Counted from the stretch's first letter, positions 1 through 8,613 are shown. The stretch is DNA of 64,000 bases from Flavivirga spongiicola (GCF_030540825.1 NZ_JAUOEO010000001.1:3299001-3363000); one strand, 5' to 3'. Numbers and translations: made by a program. Notes: generated by a model from the letters alone, not told the origin.

Positions 1-265
1 TCTTTAAAGGTTTTTTAATAAGTGCACAAGTGTAGAAGAAAATAAAAGGAATATGTAACAATGTAAAACCTGTATCTAACCCTATAAAATGAGGATATTC
101 TTGAATAAGTTCAGAATGCCGTATGTATAGTAACGAAAAATTAATGACTAAGAGTATTTGCCAAACCCCAAATATCCTATCACTTTTAGTTTGCTTTTTC
201 TTACTAAAAATAAGCAACGCTAAAAAAAAACAAATGACAATTCCTATAAAAAAAAGAACTTCCAT
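1..265 (-). CDS. N-terminal part of a membrane-bound AraC-type regulator (partial)
   Basis: The frame starts with ATG at 265-263 and runs off the left edge, giving 88 residues. It opens with a hydrophobic helix (MEVLFFIGIVICFFLALLIF), then a basic SKKKQTKSDR stretch, a second helix (VWQILLVINFSLLYI) and a third (LLHIPFIFFYTCALI). This layout, with the LLHIPFIFFY motif, resembles the multi-helix N-terminus of Bacteroidota regulators that end in a cytoplasmic AraC-type helix-turn-helix. The DNA-binding domain would lie outside the window, so the family is inferred from the membrane part alone. A histidine kinase with the same kind of N-terminus is the main alternative. It points the same way as the response regulator upstream but is separated from it by 289 bp. 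Confidence 0.55.
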   Translation of the reverse strand, partial: MEVLFFIGIVICFFLALLIFSKKKQTKSDRIFGVWQILLVINFSLLYIRHSELIQEYPHFIGLDTGFTLLHIPFIFFYTCALIKKPLK

Positions 266-554
266 CAATGGTGTTTTTTATAAGAAAGATTAGTATTGTT
301 CGTCATAAGATAAATATACAAAATCCCTTTTAGCTCCAAATATGATTTTGTTGTATGGGAGATCAATAAAATAAGATTCTAACTTTTTTGAAGTTACGAA
401 TTCGAATATAAAAAGGAAAGAGTGTGTTTGGTGTTTTCTGAAAGTCAGTTTAATGGAGAAAAACACATATCAAACCACTAGAGGAAGTAGTTTGTTGATT
501 ATCTAAATGTAGGCATATTGTTTAGATCATTTAAGGATATAATGATCATTTTTA

Positions 555-1211
555 CTAAATAAAACCTAGTTTTTTTGCTTCTTTTACTAAATTGAAGTTT
601 TCATTATTTTTAGTATCTAATAGGTTTTTTAATTTAGTTTTTCTTACTTCAATAGCTCTAGTTGACAAGGGAATATAATTTGATAAATCTTTAGTTTTTT
701 CCCCCATTGATAAATGATATAATATTTGTCTGTCAAAATCATCAATGGTTATTTTATTAGCAAATGTTTTACGTGTATACCCCTCAATGGTTTTACTGTA
801 ATATGTTTTTCCTTTAAAAGTGTTAAGGATGGCATTTTTTAAATCAATACCATCTATATCAGATTTAATCATAAACCCTTCAGGATGGATTTCATTAATG
901 ATATTTTGAATTCTAGATTGATCTGTAATAGATGTTAAAATTAATATATTAGTATCTGGCGACTCTTTCCTTATTAAAACGCCTAAGTCTTCTCCGCAAA
1001 TAAAGCGTTCGTTTTTTGAAATAGGAAGCTGGAGGTCCAGAAGGACTATTTGTGTTTTAATTCGTTGAATTTTGTGTATAGCTTCATCGCAATTTTTAGC
1101 AAAGGTTACGTTAAAGACAACATTCGTTATCTCGCTTAATATATTTTTGTAAGCATTTGCTATAATAGCAGAGTCTTCAATAATAAGTAGATTAATGCCG
1201 ATTTTGTTCAT
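555..1211 (-). CDS. Response regulator, REC plus LuxR-type HTH
   Basis: This is a 218-residue cytoplasmic two-component response regulator. Residues 8-125 form a receiver domain with acidic residues E12 and D13, a phosphoacceptor D59 in the LLDLQLP motif, the conserved threonine in ILILTS and the lysine in GFMIKSD. Residues about 150-205 (DDFDRQILYHLSMGEKTKDL, then STRAIEVRKTKLKNLL) fit a LuxR/NarL-type helix-turn-helix. The length is normal for the family. No kinase gene is adjacent, so the partner is unknown; the truncated gene downstream might be a regulator but is not a recognisable kinase. The fold is confident; the target genes cannot be deduced. Confidence 0.88.
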   Translation of the reverse strand: MNKIGINLLIIEDSAIIANAYKNILSEITNVVFNVTFAKNCDEAIHKIQRIKTQIVLLDLQLPISKNERFICGEDLGVLIRKESPDTNILILTSITDQSRIQNIINEIHPEGFMIKSDIDGIDLKNAILNTFKGKTYYSKTIEGYTRKTFANKITIDDFDRQILYHLSMGEKTKDLSNYIPLSTRAIEVRKTKLKNLLDTKNNENFNLVKEAKKLGFI

Positions 1212-1402
1212 CTTGAGGTGTTTATTTTAGTTCGACCTTCAAAAATATAGATTGTTTTCTGGAGTCTTATTAATGTACTAAAAATTTGTGGTAAAACCGC
1301 AATAAATTGACAAATAAAAAGTATTCATTTGTACTTTGCTTATAAGTTGGTAATAAGGGCTATTATATTGATTACCATTATTTAAGCAAAAGGTTATTAT
1401 GT

Positions 1403-1432
1403 AAGCCACTGATTAATCGGTGGCTTTTTTTT
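1403..1432 (+). terminator. Rho-independent terminator without an obvious upstream gene
   Basis: Arms aagccac and gtggctt close a stem around a self-complementary gattaatc centre, followed by a run of eight T. It faces the plus strand, but the preceding gene is on the minus strand and starts at 1211, so no protein-coding gene on the plus strand ends here. The rest of 1212-1617 shows no convincing frame. The hairpin may end a short untranslated RNA starting near 1345, where a ctttgc element is preceded by ttgac (1307-1311). Confidence 0.6.
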
Positions 1433-1617
1433 GTAATACGGTTTTGTCCTTAAAATAGTTGACAAAAAATGGAGACTTATAACTGCCATTTTGAAATTCT
1501 ATTGGTATTATATCTGATCTTTAATTGTTTTTAGATATAAAAGTTTGTAAAATACTAATGTAACAATTTAATGGTTTAAACGTCATCATTATATAAACCA
1601 ATTAAATAATTAGTATC

Positions 1618-1875
1618 ATGGAATTATTATCAACAGAGCAAGATTTAGAACCGTTACCTGAGTCCAATGCGTATATTCAACATGTTAAGCCGGAAGGCAT
1701 ATTAAATTCTAACTACAAGAAATTAGTAAGAAAAAACTTAAAAAATATAACTTCACAATCTCTTTTTGGGATTAAGCAACGTTTAAAAAGCAGCCAATGT
1801 GGTTTCACTTCTAGTGCAGAAACTCTTTTAAAAGTGTCTGTGTTTACTACTATTATTATTGCAATCTTTTCTTAA
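1618..1875 (+). CDS. Small membrane-anchored protein, unknown
   Basis: An 85-residue protein that I do not recognise. Residues 1-65 are polar and basic (KKLVRKNLKNITSQSLFGIK), and the last 20 residues form a hydrophobic tail (LLKVSVFTTIIIAIF) that could be a C-terminal membrane anchor. The ATG is preceded by an AT-rich leader. It lies upstream of two other small proteins with the same layout, a basic N-terminal part and a C-terminal hydrophobic helix. That suggests the three serve related roles, although this one is not clearly homologous to the other two. It could be a chance frame, but the codon use and the tail argue for a real gene. Confidence 0.5.
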   Translation: MELLSTEQDLEPLPESNAYIQHVKPEGILNSNYKKLVRKNLKNITSQSLFGIKQRLKSSQCGFTSSAETLLKVSVFTTIIIAIFS

Positions 1876-2122
1876 GCATTAGTTATACCAATTAATATTT
1901 TAAATAAAAAGTGTAACATTTTTGCAAAATATATTACATATATATAAAGCAGCTTTTTTACGATTGTTAACTGATGATCTTTTGAGCTAATCTCAAAATA
2001 ATCTTTTATTTTTTTGAATTGAATTCAACAAATAGTCTTTGTTTGAGTGTCAATATGCATATAAAGTTGAAATAAGGAACGTGTTTATTTCAATGTTTTT
2101 CCACTTTAAAAACTTAGAAATT

Positions 2123-2386
2123 ATGAGCTTTGGCGCTGTGCAATCTGCAATATTATCTATTAAGAGTAATAGGAATCTACTATCTAAAAGAAGGAGGCTA
2201 AAAAATACTTTATCTAGTAATCAGAAGAAGTTTGAGTTAAAAGCTTCCAATGCTAAACCTCATGAATTAAAAATGATTCGTGAAAAACTTAAAGTTGAGC
2301 ATAAACAAATTAGAATAAAACAAATGATTATACTAAGTCTATTTATGTCAGTTTTAGTATCTGTTTTTCTGTTTTTTATAAATTAA
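2123..2386 (+). CDS. Small flavobacterial membrane-anchored protein, paralog 1
   Basis: An 87-residue protein starting at the ATG at 2123. The frame is open back to 2039, but the internal start aligns exactly with the start of the next gene, so I prefer it. Residues 1-60 are basic and helical, with the shared pattern SIKSNRNLLSKRRRLKNTL and a charged heptad-like stretch (REKLKVEHKQIRIKQ). Residues 65-85 are a hydrophobic helix (MIILSLFMSVLVSVFLFFI), so the protein is probably tail-anchored with a cytoplasmic coiled region. It resembles small hypothetical proteins common in Flavobacteriaceae. The function is unknown. The next gene follows after 11 bp, so the two are almost certainly co-transcribed. 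Confidence 0.72.
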   Translation: MSFGAVQSAILSIKSNRNLLSKRRRLKNTLSSNQKKFELKASNAKPHELKMIREKLKVEHKQIRIKQMIILSLFMSVLVSVFLFFIN

Positions 2387-2397
2387 AATTTCAAATT

Positions 2398-2664
2398 ATG
2401 CCGTTTGCTGAATCAATGATAAGTACACTTAAGAGTAATAAAAGTATTATGCTTGATAAATCAAGGAGGTTTAGAAAGACACTAGGTGGACTTGACTGGT
2501 CTAAAAGTCAACAATTCAATTTCCCAAAAGCAACCCCAGAGCAATTAAAAGAAATTAAAGAAAGACTTCGCGAAGAAAACCGAAAGGATAGGTTGAAACA
2601 GATGCTTTTATTTGTGATACTATTTTCAATTTTGCTTTTAATGCTTTTTTATTTAACAGATTAA
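2398..2664 (+). CDS. Small flavobacterial membrane-anchored protein, paralog 2
   Basis: An 88-residue tandem paralog of the gene ending at 2386. The shared features in order are an N-terminal SMISTLKSNKSIML motif, a basic SRRFRKTLGG segment, a conserved ATPEQLKEIKERLREENRKD helix, and a C-terminal membrane helix (MLLFVILFSILLLMLFYL). The helix followed by the anchor suggests a small tail-anchored protein with a cytoplasmic coiled region. No enzymatic motif is visible. I recognise the family as widespread in flavobacteria but know of no established role. Confidence 0.75.
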   Translation: MPFAESMISTLKSNKSIMLDKSRRFRKTLGGLDWSKSQQFNFPKATPEQLKEIKERLREENRKDRLKQMLLFVILFSILLLMLFYLTD

Positions 2665-2669
2665 AAGAG

Positions 2670-2790
2670 GTCTAAAAAAGTAACATATTTTGTCATTCTG
2701 AACACAGTGAAGAATCCTAATGTTTTTGAAAACCATAAAATTATGCCTCCAAAAGATTCTTCGCTGCGCTCTGAATGACACTTTTTAGAC
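2670..2790. repeat. Nested inverted repeat in an intergenic region
   Basis: The outer arms are gtctaaaaaagt (2670-2681) and actttttagac (2780-2790). The inner arms are a 26-base tgtcattctgaac...gaatc (2691-2716) and its imperfect complement gattcttcgctg...gaatgaca (2755-2780). The element sits between converging genes and may fold into a long hairpin that ends transcription from both sides. The outer arms recur in the element at 61382-61514. Confidence 0.8.
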
Positions 2791-2828
2791 TGTTCTTATA
2801 ATATTTATAGATTTGTTAGCTTTTTATC

Positions 2829-4013
2829 TTAGCTTACAACTTCTTTTATTCTTTTAATCGCTTCAATAATTTGTTCTTGAGACGCCGCATAAGAAATACG
2901 AATACAATTAGGGTTACCAAAAGCATCACCTGTTACGGTTGCAACTAGCGCTTCTTCTAATAAGTATAAAGAAAAATCTGTAGCATTATTTATTGTTTTA
3001 CCTCTTAATGTTTTACCAAAGTAAAAAGAAACATCTGGAAATACGTAAAAAGCACCTTCTGGAGTGTTTGAATTAAACCCTTCAATATCATCTAATAAAC
3101 GAAGTACTAAATCGCGACGAACTTTAAATTCATCGATCATATATTGCACTTCAGTAGGAGATGCGTTAAGGGCAGTAATTACAGATTGCTGCGCAATACA
3201 GTTGGCTCCACTTGTAATTTGGCCTTGCATTTTATTACAAGCACGTGCTATTTTTTCTGGAGCGCCAATAAACCCGATACGCCATCCCGTCATAGCAAAG
3301 GCTTTAGAAACACCATTTACAGTAATAGTACGATCGTACATGTCATCAAACTCAGCCATACTTGCATGTCCGCCAACATAGTTTATATGCTCGTATATTT
3401 CATCAGAAACGACATATATGTTAGGGTATTTAACCAATACATCTGCCAGAGCTCTTAATTCTTCTTTACTATATACAGAACCACTTGGGTTACAAGGAGA
3501 GCTAAACCACATCATTTTGGTGTTCGGTGTGATAGCCGCTTCAAGTTGCTCTGGTGTCATTTTAAAGTCAGTATCAATAGATGTTTTAACCTCTACAGGA
3601 ACACCATCATTCAATTTAACGATATCAGAATAACTAACCCAATAAGGACAAGGTAAAAGGACTTCATCTCCCTTGTTAAGCATTACAGCAGCGATATTTG
3701 CTAAACATTGTTTAGCACCTGTTGAAACAACTATTTGTGGTAAAGTATAGGTTAAGTTGTTATCACGTTTAAATTTAGTAATAACAGCTTGTTTTAATTC
3801 TACATATCCATCAACAGGAGAGTACGAATTGTAATTATCATTTATAGCTTGGATAGCAGCGTCTTTAATAAAATCTGGAGTATTAAAGTCTGGCTCTCCA
3901 AGACTTAAGCCAATAATATCTTTGCCTTCACCTCTAAGTTCCCTTGCTTTTGCTGCCATAGCTAAAGTGGCAGATGTAGACATGTTTAAAATTCTATCTG
4001 ATAATAAATTCAT
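2829..4013 (-). CDS. PLP-dependent aminotransferase, aspartate aminotransferase class
   Basis: A 394-residue fold-type I aminotransferase of the class I/II family, of normal length. It probably transfers the amino group of aspartate, or of a related or aromatic amino acid, to 2-oxoglutarate in the cytoplasm. Landmarks are the cofactor-binding STGAKQ (98-102), SPCNPSG with N175, the SDEIYEH motif with D204 and Y207, the Schiff-base K237 in VSKAFAMTGWR, and the substrate-binding arginine in NCIRISYA near the C-terminus. The pattern fits the Ib subgroup of aspartate aminotransferases. The exact substrate cannot be read from the sequence. It lies 34 bp downstream of the desaturase on the same strand, so the two may share a transcript although their functions look unrelated. 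Confidence 0.93.
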   Translation of the reverse strand: MNLLSDRILNMSTSATLAMAAKARELRGEGKDIIGLSLGEPDFNTPDFIKDAAIQAINDNYNSYSPVDGYVELKQAVITKFKRDNNLTYTLPQIVVSTGAKQCLANIAAVMLNKGDEVLLPCPYWVSYSDIVKLNDGVPVEVKTSIDTDFKMTPEQLEAAITPNTKMMWFSSPCNPSGSVYSKEELRALADVLVKYPNIYVVSDEIYEHINYVGGHASMAEFDDMYDRTITVNGVSKAFAMTGWRIGFIGAPEKIARACNKMQGQITSGANCIAQQSVITALNASPTEVQYMIDEFKVRRDLVLRLLDDIEGFNSNTPEGAFYVFPDVSFYFGKTLRGKTINNATDFSLYLLEEALVATVTGDAFGNPNCIRISYAASQEQIIEAIKRIKEVVS

Positions 4014-4047
4014 TTGTTATATGTTGTGTTGTAATAAAATGTGAGTT

Positions 4048-5142
4048 TTAGGCTAAACTAGGTTTTTTTCCTAATATTTTTAGTTGGTTGTAATGCTCAT
4101 AAATAGCTTTCCAAATAGTGTCATACTCGTTATATGGTAAGCTAAACTCTTTCGCAGTTTCTTTAACGATCTTTGCTATTCTGTTGTAATGAATATGACT
4201 AATTTGTGCAAATAAGTGATGTTCAACTTGACGATTTAATCCACCGGTATAGAATTCTACTATCCAACTTTTAGGTGAAAAGTTTGACGTTGTAAATAAT
4301 TGATGAATAGCCCAGGTGTTTTTCATATTGCCATTTTCATCAGGTAAAGGCATTTCTGTATTAGGCATCACGTGTGCCAATTGAAAAATAACACTTAGAA
4401 TGATTCCAGCTGTATAGTGCATGATAAAAAATCCTATTAAAACTTGCCACCAGGCAAAGCCTAAAACTAATGGTAAAACAACCCAAATAGTATAATATAA
4501 GACTTTACCAATAATCAATTTAGTCCATTGCGTTGCAGGGTTAGGGAATTTACCATAAGATAGTTTCCTTTTTAAGTATACAAATGTTTGCTTAAAATCT
4601 GTTGTGATCGCCCAGTTTACGGTCAATAAACCATATAAAAAGAAGGCATAATATTTTTGGTATTTATGAATTTTAAGCCATTTAGTATGCTTTGAAAAAC
4701 GTATAATTCTACCTGCATCAATATCTTCATCATGCCCTTGTATGTTCGTGTAAGTATGATGTAAAACGTTATGCTGCACTTTCCAGTTATAGTCATTACC
4801 AGCTAAAATATAAATGCTGCTTCCCATTAATTTATTAACCCATTTCTTGCTTGAAAAAGAGCCGTGATTTGCATCGTGCATGACATTCATACCGACACCT
4901 GCCATACCTACGCCTACGATCATCATAAAAATAACTTGTACCCATGCTGGTAGATCAACTGTGAAAATCAATACAACAGGTACGATAAGTAGCGAAAACA
5001 TAACGATCGCTTTAGTGTATAATTTCCAGTTTCCAGTGCGTTTTATATTGTTGTCCTTAAAGTAGTCATTAACACGCTTGTTTAGCGTTTTGAAAAACTT
5101 AGCCGGATCAGTTCTTGAAAAGGTTAGTGCTTGTTTATTCAT
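4048..5142 (-). CDS. Membrane fatty acid desaturase (acyl-CoA or acyl-lipid type)
   Basis: A 364-residue integral membrane di-iron desaturase that introduces a double bond into a fatty acyl chain. Three histidine boxes are visible: HDANH at 89-93, the second box ending HNVLHH at 124-129, and QVEHH at 305-309. The Q in the third box is typical of front-end (delta-5/delta-6 or linoleoyl-CoA-like) desaturases. Hydrophobic segments lie at about 45-88 and 210-260. There is no fused cytochrome b5 domain, so electrons must come from a separate ferredoxin or cytochrome. The likely role is membrane fluidity or polyunsaturated fatty acid formation. A -7-like TATCTTTG lies 53 bp upstream of the start. 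Confidence 0.92.
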   Translation of the reverse strand: MNKQALTFSRTDPAKFFKTLNKRVNDYFKDNNIKRTGNWKLYTKAIVMFSLLIVPVVLIFTVDLPAWVQVIFMMIVGVGMAGVGMNVMHDANHGSFSSKKWVNKLMGSSIYILAGNDYNWKVQHNVLHHTYTNIQGHDEDIDAGRIIRFSKHTKWLKIHKYQKYYAFFLYGLLTVNWAITTDFKQTFVYLKRKLSYGKFPNPATQWTKLIIGKVLYYTIWVVLPLVLGFAWWQVLIGFFIMHYTAGIILSVIFQLAHVMPNTEMPLPDENGNMKNTWAIHQLFTTSNFSPKSWIVEFYTGGLNRQVEHHLFAQISHIHYNRIAKIVKETAKEFSLPYNEYDTIWKAIYEHYNQLKILGKKPSLA

Positions 5143-5194
5143 GCTATTAATTTAAAATATAAGAAGGAATAAATTCCAATTGTTATATACCGAG

Positions 5195-5202
5195 CAAAGA
5201 TA
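5195..5202 (-). promoter_or_regulatory. -7 box of the desaturase promoter
   Basis: On the minus strand this reads TATCTTTG followed by C, matching the Bacteroidota -7 consensus TAnnTTTG. It lies 53 bp upstream of the desaturase start codon. No good TTTG -33 box is visible at the usual spacing. The same TATCTTTG box precedes map and gpmI. Confidence 0.45.
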
Positions 5203-5259
5203 AGTATAAACCAACTTAAGTAATAACGTTTTTTTGTAAAAATATGCATAGAAAAAGTA

Positions 5260-5267
5260 TATTTTTG
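5260..5267 (+). promoter_or_regulatory. -7 box of the rsmG promoter
   Basis: TATTTTTG fits the TAnnTTTG consensus, 17 bp upstream of the rsmG start codon. A TTTG at 5233-5236 could be the -33 box, but the 23 bp spacing is a little long. The leader would be very short. Confidence 0.4.
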
Positions 5268-5284
5268 TTGAAAATTTAACACTT

Positions 5285-5914
5285 ATGGAGCTTATTTTAA
5301 AATATTTCACAGAGCTAACTGAAGACCAGATTTCACAGTTTAAAAAGTTGGAAACGCTTTATCAAGACTGGAATTTGAAAATAAATGTGGTGTCTCGTAA
5401 AGATATTGATGAGCTTTATTTGCGTCATGTATTGCATTCTTTGGCTATAGCAAAGGTTTTAAAGTTTAAAGCGGGAAGTAAAATTCTTGATGTTGGAACT
5501 GGTGGCGGATTTCCAGGGGTTCCTTTGGCTATCCTGTTTCCGGAATGTTCTTTTCATTTGGTCGATAGTATTGCCAAAAAATTAAAAGTTGTAGATGAGG
5601 TTGTTGTAGGTTTGGGATTAACTAATATAAAAACGACACATAGTCGTGTTGAAGAAATTAAAGGGACATACGATTTTATTGTAAGTCGTGCGGTGGCCGC
5701 CATGCCAACTTTTGTACATTGGATAAAAGGTAAGATTGCCAAAGAACAAAAGCATGATCTTAAAAATGGTATTTTATACTTAAAGGGAGGGGATTTGAGT
5801 GAAGAACTTCAGGATTATAGAACAGCAACGATATATAACTTAAGCGATTTTTATACGGAAGATTTTTTTGAAACTAAGAAAGTGGTGCACTTGCCACTAA
5901 AGTTTAGAGGGTAA
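5285..5914 (+). CDS. rsmG: 16S rRNA (guanine527-N7)-methyltransferase RsmG
   Basis: A 209-residue cytoplasmic SAM-dependent methyltransferase that modifies G527 of 16S rRNA (E. coli numbering) in the 530 loop. The N-terminal helical region (YQDWNLKINVVSRKDIDELY) is typical of the GidB family, and the SAM-binding glycine-rich loop ILDVGTGGGFPG spans 67-78. The SRAVA motif near 134-138 is also characteristic, and the length is normal. It is the only plus-strand gene between two minus-strand blocks, with what looks like its own promoter directly upstream. Loss of the homologous enzyme is known to give low-level streptomycin resistance. Confidence 0.96.
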   Translation: MELILKYFTELTEDQISQFKKLETLYQDWNLKINVVSRKDIDELYLRHVLHSLAIAKVLKFKAGSKILDVGTGGGFPGVPLAILFPECSFHLVDSIAKKLKVVDEVVVGLGLTNIKTTHSRVEEIKGTYDFIVSRAVAAMPTFVHWIKGKIAKEQKHDLKNGILYLKGGDLSEELQDYRTATIYNLSDFYTEDFFETKKVVHLPLKFRG

Positions 5915-5924
5915 CAATAAAGTA

Positions 5925-6881
5925 TTACAATTTTAATAAAAGATTCATGTTATTATTAAAATAGTAGTACTGATTTTGAAACCAGTAGGTGTTAGTAAAT
6001 AAATCGAGCGTTTCAATATTTTTTTCCGGAGATACTATCGACTTTGCTTTTTGTAAATTCAATTTGGCATTGGAGATGTCACCCATTTTGTAATAGGTTA
6101 ATGCCAGGCCAAGAAGCGCATCAAAATCTGTAGCATCGAACTTCAATGCTGTAGAAAAATCAGAAATGGCGTTATTATATTTGCCTAATAACAAATAAGA
6201 TGTACCTCTATAAAAGTATGCAAAAGTATTATTTCTATTAATTCTTAATGCGGTCGATAAATCGGTGCTAGCTTTTTGATAGGAATTAAGATCCATATAA
6301 AACACGCCTCTATTGTAAAAGTTATGAGCACTCGGTTCTGCTAAAATGGCCAGAGAATAATCTTTTAACGCTTTTTTGTATTCTTCTAAGGCTTTATATG
6401 CGGAAGCTCTTAATATATATGTTTTTGATTGTCTAGGCACAGCTTTAATAATCTTACTAAAATCTTTTACAGCATCTTTATACTCTCCTAAATCGTATCT
6501 TACACAGCCAAGACTATACAATGCATCAATAAAGGTGGAATCTATCTCATAAGCTTTACCATAATCACTCTTAGCACCAACAAAATCTTTTAAGCTATAT
6601 CTGGAATTACCTCTATTATAGTAGGTGTCGGCATCGGGATTCAATACAATTATCTTAGAATAATCAACGATGGCGCCATGGTAATCTCCTAAATCGTTTT
6701 TTGCTATACCTCGATAAAAATAAGCATCAAGATTTTTAGAATCTAATTCTAAAGCTTTAGTGAAAAGATTTATCTTTTCATTTAAATCGGTTTCTCTTAT
6801 AGCTTTCCTAAAAAACTTATTGGCTTGTGAAAAAGTTAATATAGGCAATAATACTAATGTTATTAGGATGACTTTTTTCAT
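5925..6881 (-). CDS. Exported tetratricopeptide repeat protein
   Basis: A 318-residue protein with a signal peptide (MKKVILITLVLLPILTFSQA) followed by about seven consecutive TPR units. Recurrent YFYRGIA, YYNRGNS, YILRAS, FYNRGVF and YFYRGTS motifs mark the A helices. TPR arrays serve as protein-binding scaffolds and give no substrate. The C-terminal 30 residues (DLFTNTYWFQNQYYYFNNNM) are rich in aromatic residues and asparagine. It converges on rsmG with an 11 bp gap. The role, probably periplasmic, is unknown. Confidence 0.85.
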   Translation of the reverse strand: MKKVILITLVLLPILTFSQANKFFRKAIRETDLNEKINLFTKALELDSKNLDAYFYRGIAKNDLGDYHGAIVDYSKIIVLNPDADTYYNRGNSRYSLKDFVGAKSDYGKAYEIDSTFIDALYSLGCVRYDLGEYKDAVKDFSKIIKAVPRQSKTYILRASAYKALEEYKKALKDYSLAILAEPSAHNFYNRGVFYMDLNSYQKASTDLSTALRINRNNTFAYFYRGTSYLLLGKYNNAISDFSTALKFDATDFDALLGLALTYYKMGDISNAKLNLQKAKSIVSPEKNIETLDLFTNTYWFQNQYYYFNNNMNLLLKL

Positions 6882-7015
6882 GCTATGAGCAAGTGTTTTA
6901 GGGTGCTATTGTAAACAATAAAGTTAGTAATATTTTATATATAACGTTAGTTTTTATTTTTTAAGTATTAATGATTGATAAGTATCATGGTAAGTAACCA
7001 AAAATGAATCCTTTT

Positions 7016-8266
7016 TTATTGATTTTTAGCCAATAATAAATTCGATTTCTTTTTTTGTAAATAGCTTTTTTCAAACTTGTTATTGACAGCCTTTATAGCA
7101 TAGTCAATATGTTTAATAGCTTCAGGGAGATTGTTTGTGGCATAATAGTAATCAGACAAAGTTCCATAATACAAGTATGCTCTTTGTACAAAATCTTCGG
7201 GTTTAATTTGATTAAGATACTTTTTAGCCATTTTGTTGTCTTTATTTTGTAAACAAACAACAGCCATCGTTAATAAATGTGTTGGCATGGGTTGAATGGT
7301 GTAAAGGCATTCATACCAATGAAGTATCTTATCCCAATTAGTGTCTTCAAAACGAGCCGCACGTAAATGCTCAGCAGCTATAGCTGCTTCATAATGATAA
7401 CAGGAAAATGATGAAGCGTCCACGGCTTTATTCATCATAGTGTGTCCTAATGTTATCAAAGGAAAATGCCATTGACTTCTATCTTGGTTTTTTAGGTCTA
7501 GAAGTTCATTTTTAGCATTGGTTTTGGTTTCAATACGTGCCGAATGAAAGCACATTAATGCAAATAAAGCGTAAACTTCAGGTGTGCGTGTGTGTTTGTT
7601 TTTTAGAAGCATTTTGCATAAACGCATGGCTTCTCCGCACAGTTCTTTGCGTACAAGTGTTTCTTCTTTATTGGAATGAAATCCCTCATTAAAAATAAGG
7701 TATAGCACTTCCATGACGCTTTCTAATCGTTGAGGTAATAGTTTTCCTCGTGGGATTTGGAATTTTAATTGGGATTGTTGTATGGCTTTACGAGCGCGAG
7801 TTAACCTTTTCTTTATGCTGTCTTCTTTAGTTAACAGGGCAGAAGCGATTTCTTTAATACTGAACCCGGAAACTGTTTTCAATGCAAATGAAATGCGATC
7901 TCTGGGATCTAATTTTGGATGACAAGCTGTAAAGATCATGCGAAGTTGTGCATCTTCAATTTCGGTGTCCAGGAAGAGTTCGTTTATAGCAATTGTGTTC
8001 GTTCCTTGATTGATGTTTGGAAGATGTTTTTGCTCTGTTTTTAGCTTCCTGAAAATATCTAAAACCCTGTTCTTAGCAGCTTGGGTTAGCCATGCTTCAG
8101 GAATGTCAGGTTGCTTGGTACGCCAGGAAATACTTGCTTTTATAAAAGTATCCTGAATCGCATCTTCAATAATTTCAAGATGAGAAAGTCCAAAGATTCG
8201 AGTTAAAACAGAGACCATTTTTCCGCTATGATAGCGGAATAAATGGTCTATAAGTTTTTTTTCCAT
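7016..8266 (-). CDS. RNA polymerase sigma factor, ECF42-like with long C-terminal extension
   Basis: A 416-residue sigma factor of the extracytoplasmic-function type. Region 2 lies near 20-75 (DAIQDTFIKASISWRTKQP, then AWLTQAAKNRVLDIFRK) and region 4 near 105-165 (GFSIKEIASALLTKEDSIKK). The remaining 250 residues are a DUF6596/TPR-like extension (LESVMEVLYLIFNEGF). This layout, directly behind a YciI/DGPF gene, marks the ECF42 group. In that group the C-terminal domain, rather than an anti-sigma factor, is thought to control activity. The start codon overlaps the YciI stop codon by one base (TAATG), which implies translational coupling. Regulated genes are unknown. Confidence 0.9.
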   Translation of the reverse strand: MEKKLIDHLFRYHSGKMVSVLTRIFGLSHLEIIEDAIQDTFIKASISWRTKQPDIPEAWLTQAAKNRVLDIFRKLKTEQKHLPNINQGTNTIAINELFLDTEIEDAQLRMIFTACHPKLDPRDRISFALKTVSGFSIKEIASALLTKEDSIKKRLTRARKAIQQSQLKFQIPRGKLLPQRLESVMEVLYLIFNEGFHSNKEETLVRKELCGEAMRLCKMLLKNKHTRTPEVYALFALMCFHSARIETKTNAKNELLDLKNQDRSQWHFPLITLGHTMMNKAVDASSFSCYHYEAAIAAEHLRAARFEDTNWDKILHWYECLYTIQPMPTHLLTMAVVCLQNKDNKMAKKYLNQIKPEDFVQRAYLYYGTLSDYYYATNNLPEAIKHIDYAIKAVNNKFEKSYLQKKKSNLLLAKNQ

Positions 8267-8613
8267 TAACGATCAAATACCATGATTTCACGAATTTCTA
8301 CAGTACCTCCAAGGTCATAATCAGGATAATCTTCAGCAATTTTTTGAACCGCATCAAAATCGGTGCTTTCAACAATGTAATAACCACCAACAATTTCTTT
8401 AACTTCTGCCGAAGTAAGATCTGTTACAGTTCTGTTTGCACCAACAACACGACGAATAGTAGGCGTTAAAGCATTTCCGCCACGAAGGACACCGGCTTTT
8501 TCCATTTTGTCATTCCATCCAAACCATTTACCCATTCTGTTTTGAAGTTCTTCCGGAGATAAACCAAGATCGGTGTAATCGGCTCCAATGAAAATCATCA
8601 TAAATTCTTTCAT
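8266..8613 (-). CDS. YciI/DGPF-family protein, partner of the sigma factor
   Basis: A 115-residue ferredoxin-like-fold protein of the YCII-related (DGPF) family. The N-terminal strand MKEFMMIFIGADYTDLG, the helix ELQNRMGKWFGWNDKMEKAG, a TDLTSAEVKEIVGGYYIVE strand and the C-terminal GGTVEIREIM strand fit the family and its length. DGPF proteins are the standard genomic neighbours of ECF42 sigma factors. Here the sigma start codon overlaps this stop codon by one base, so the two are one operon. The biochemical role is not established. Confidence 0.9.
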   Translation of the reverse strand: MKEFMMIFIGADYTDLGLSPEELQNRMGKWFGWNDKMEKAGVLRGGNALTPTIRRVVGANRTVTDLTSAEVKEIVGGYYIVESTDFDAVQKIAEDYPDYDLGGTVEIREIMVFDR

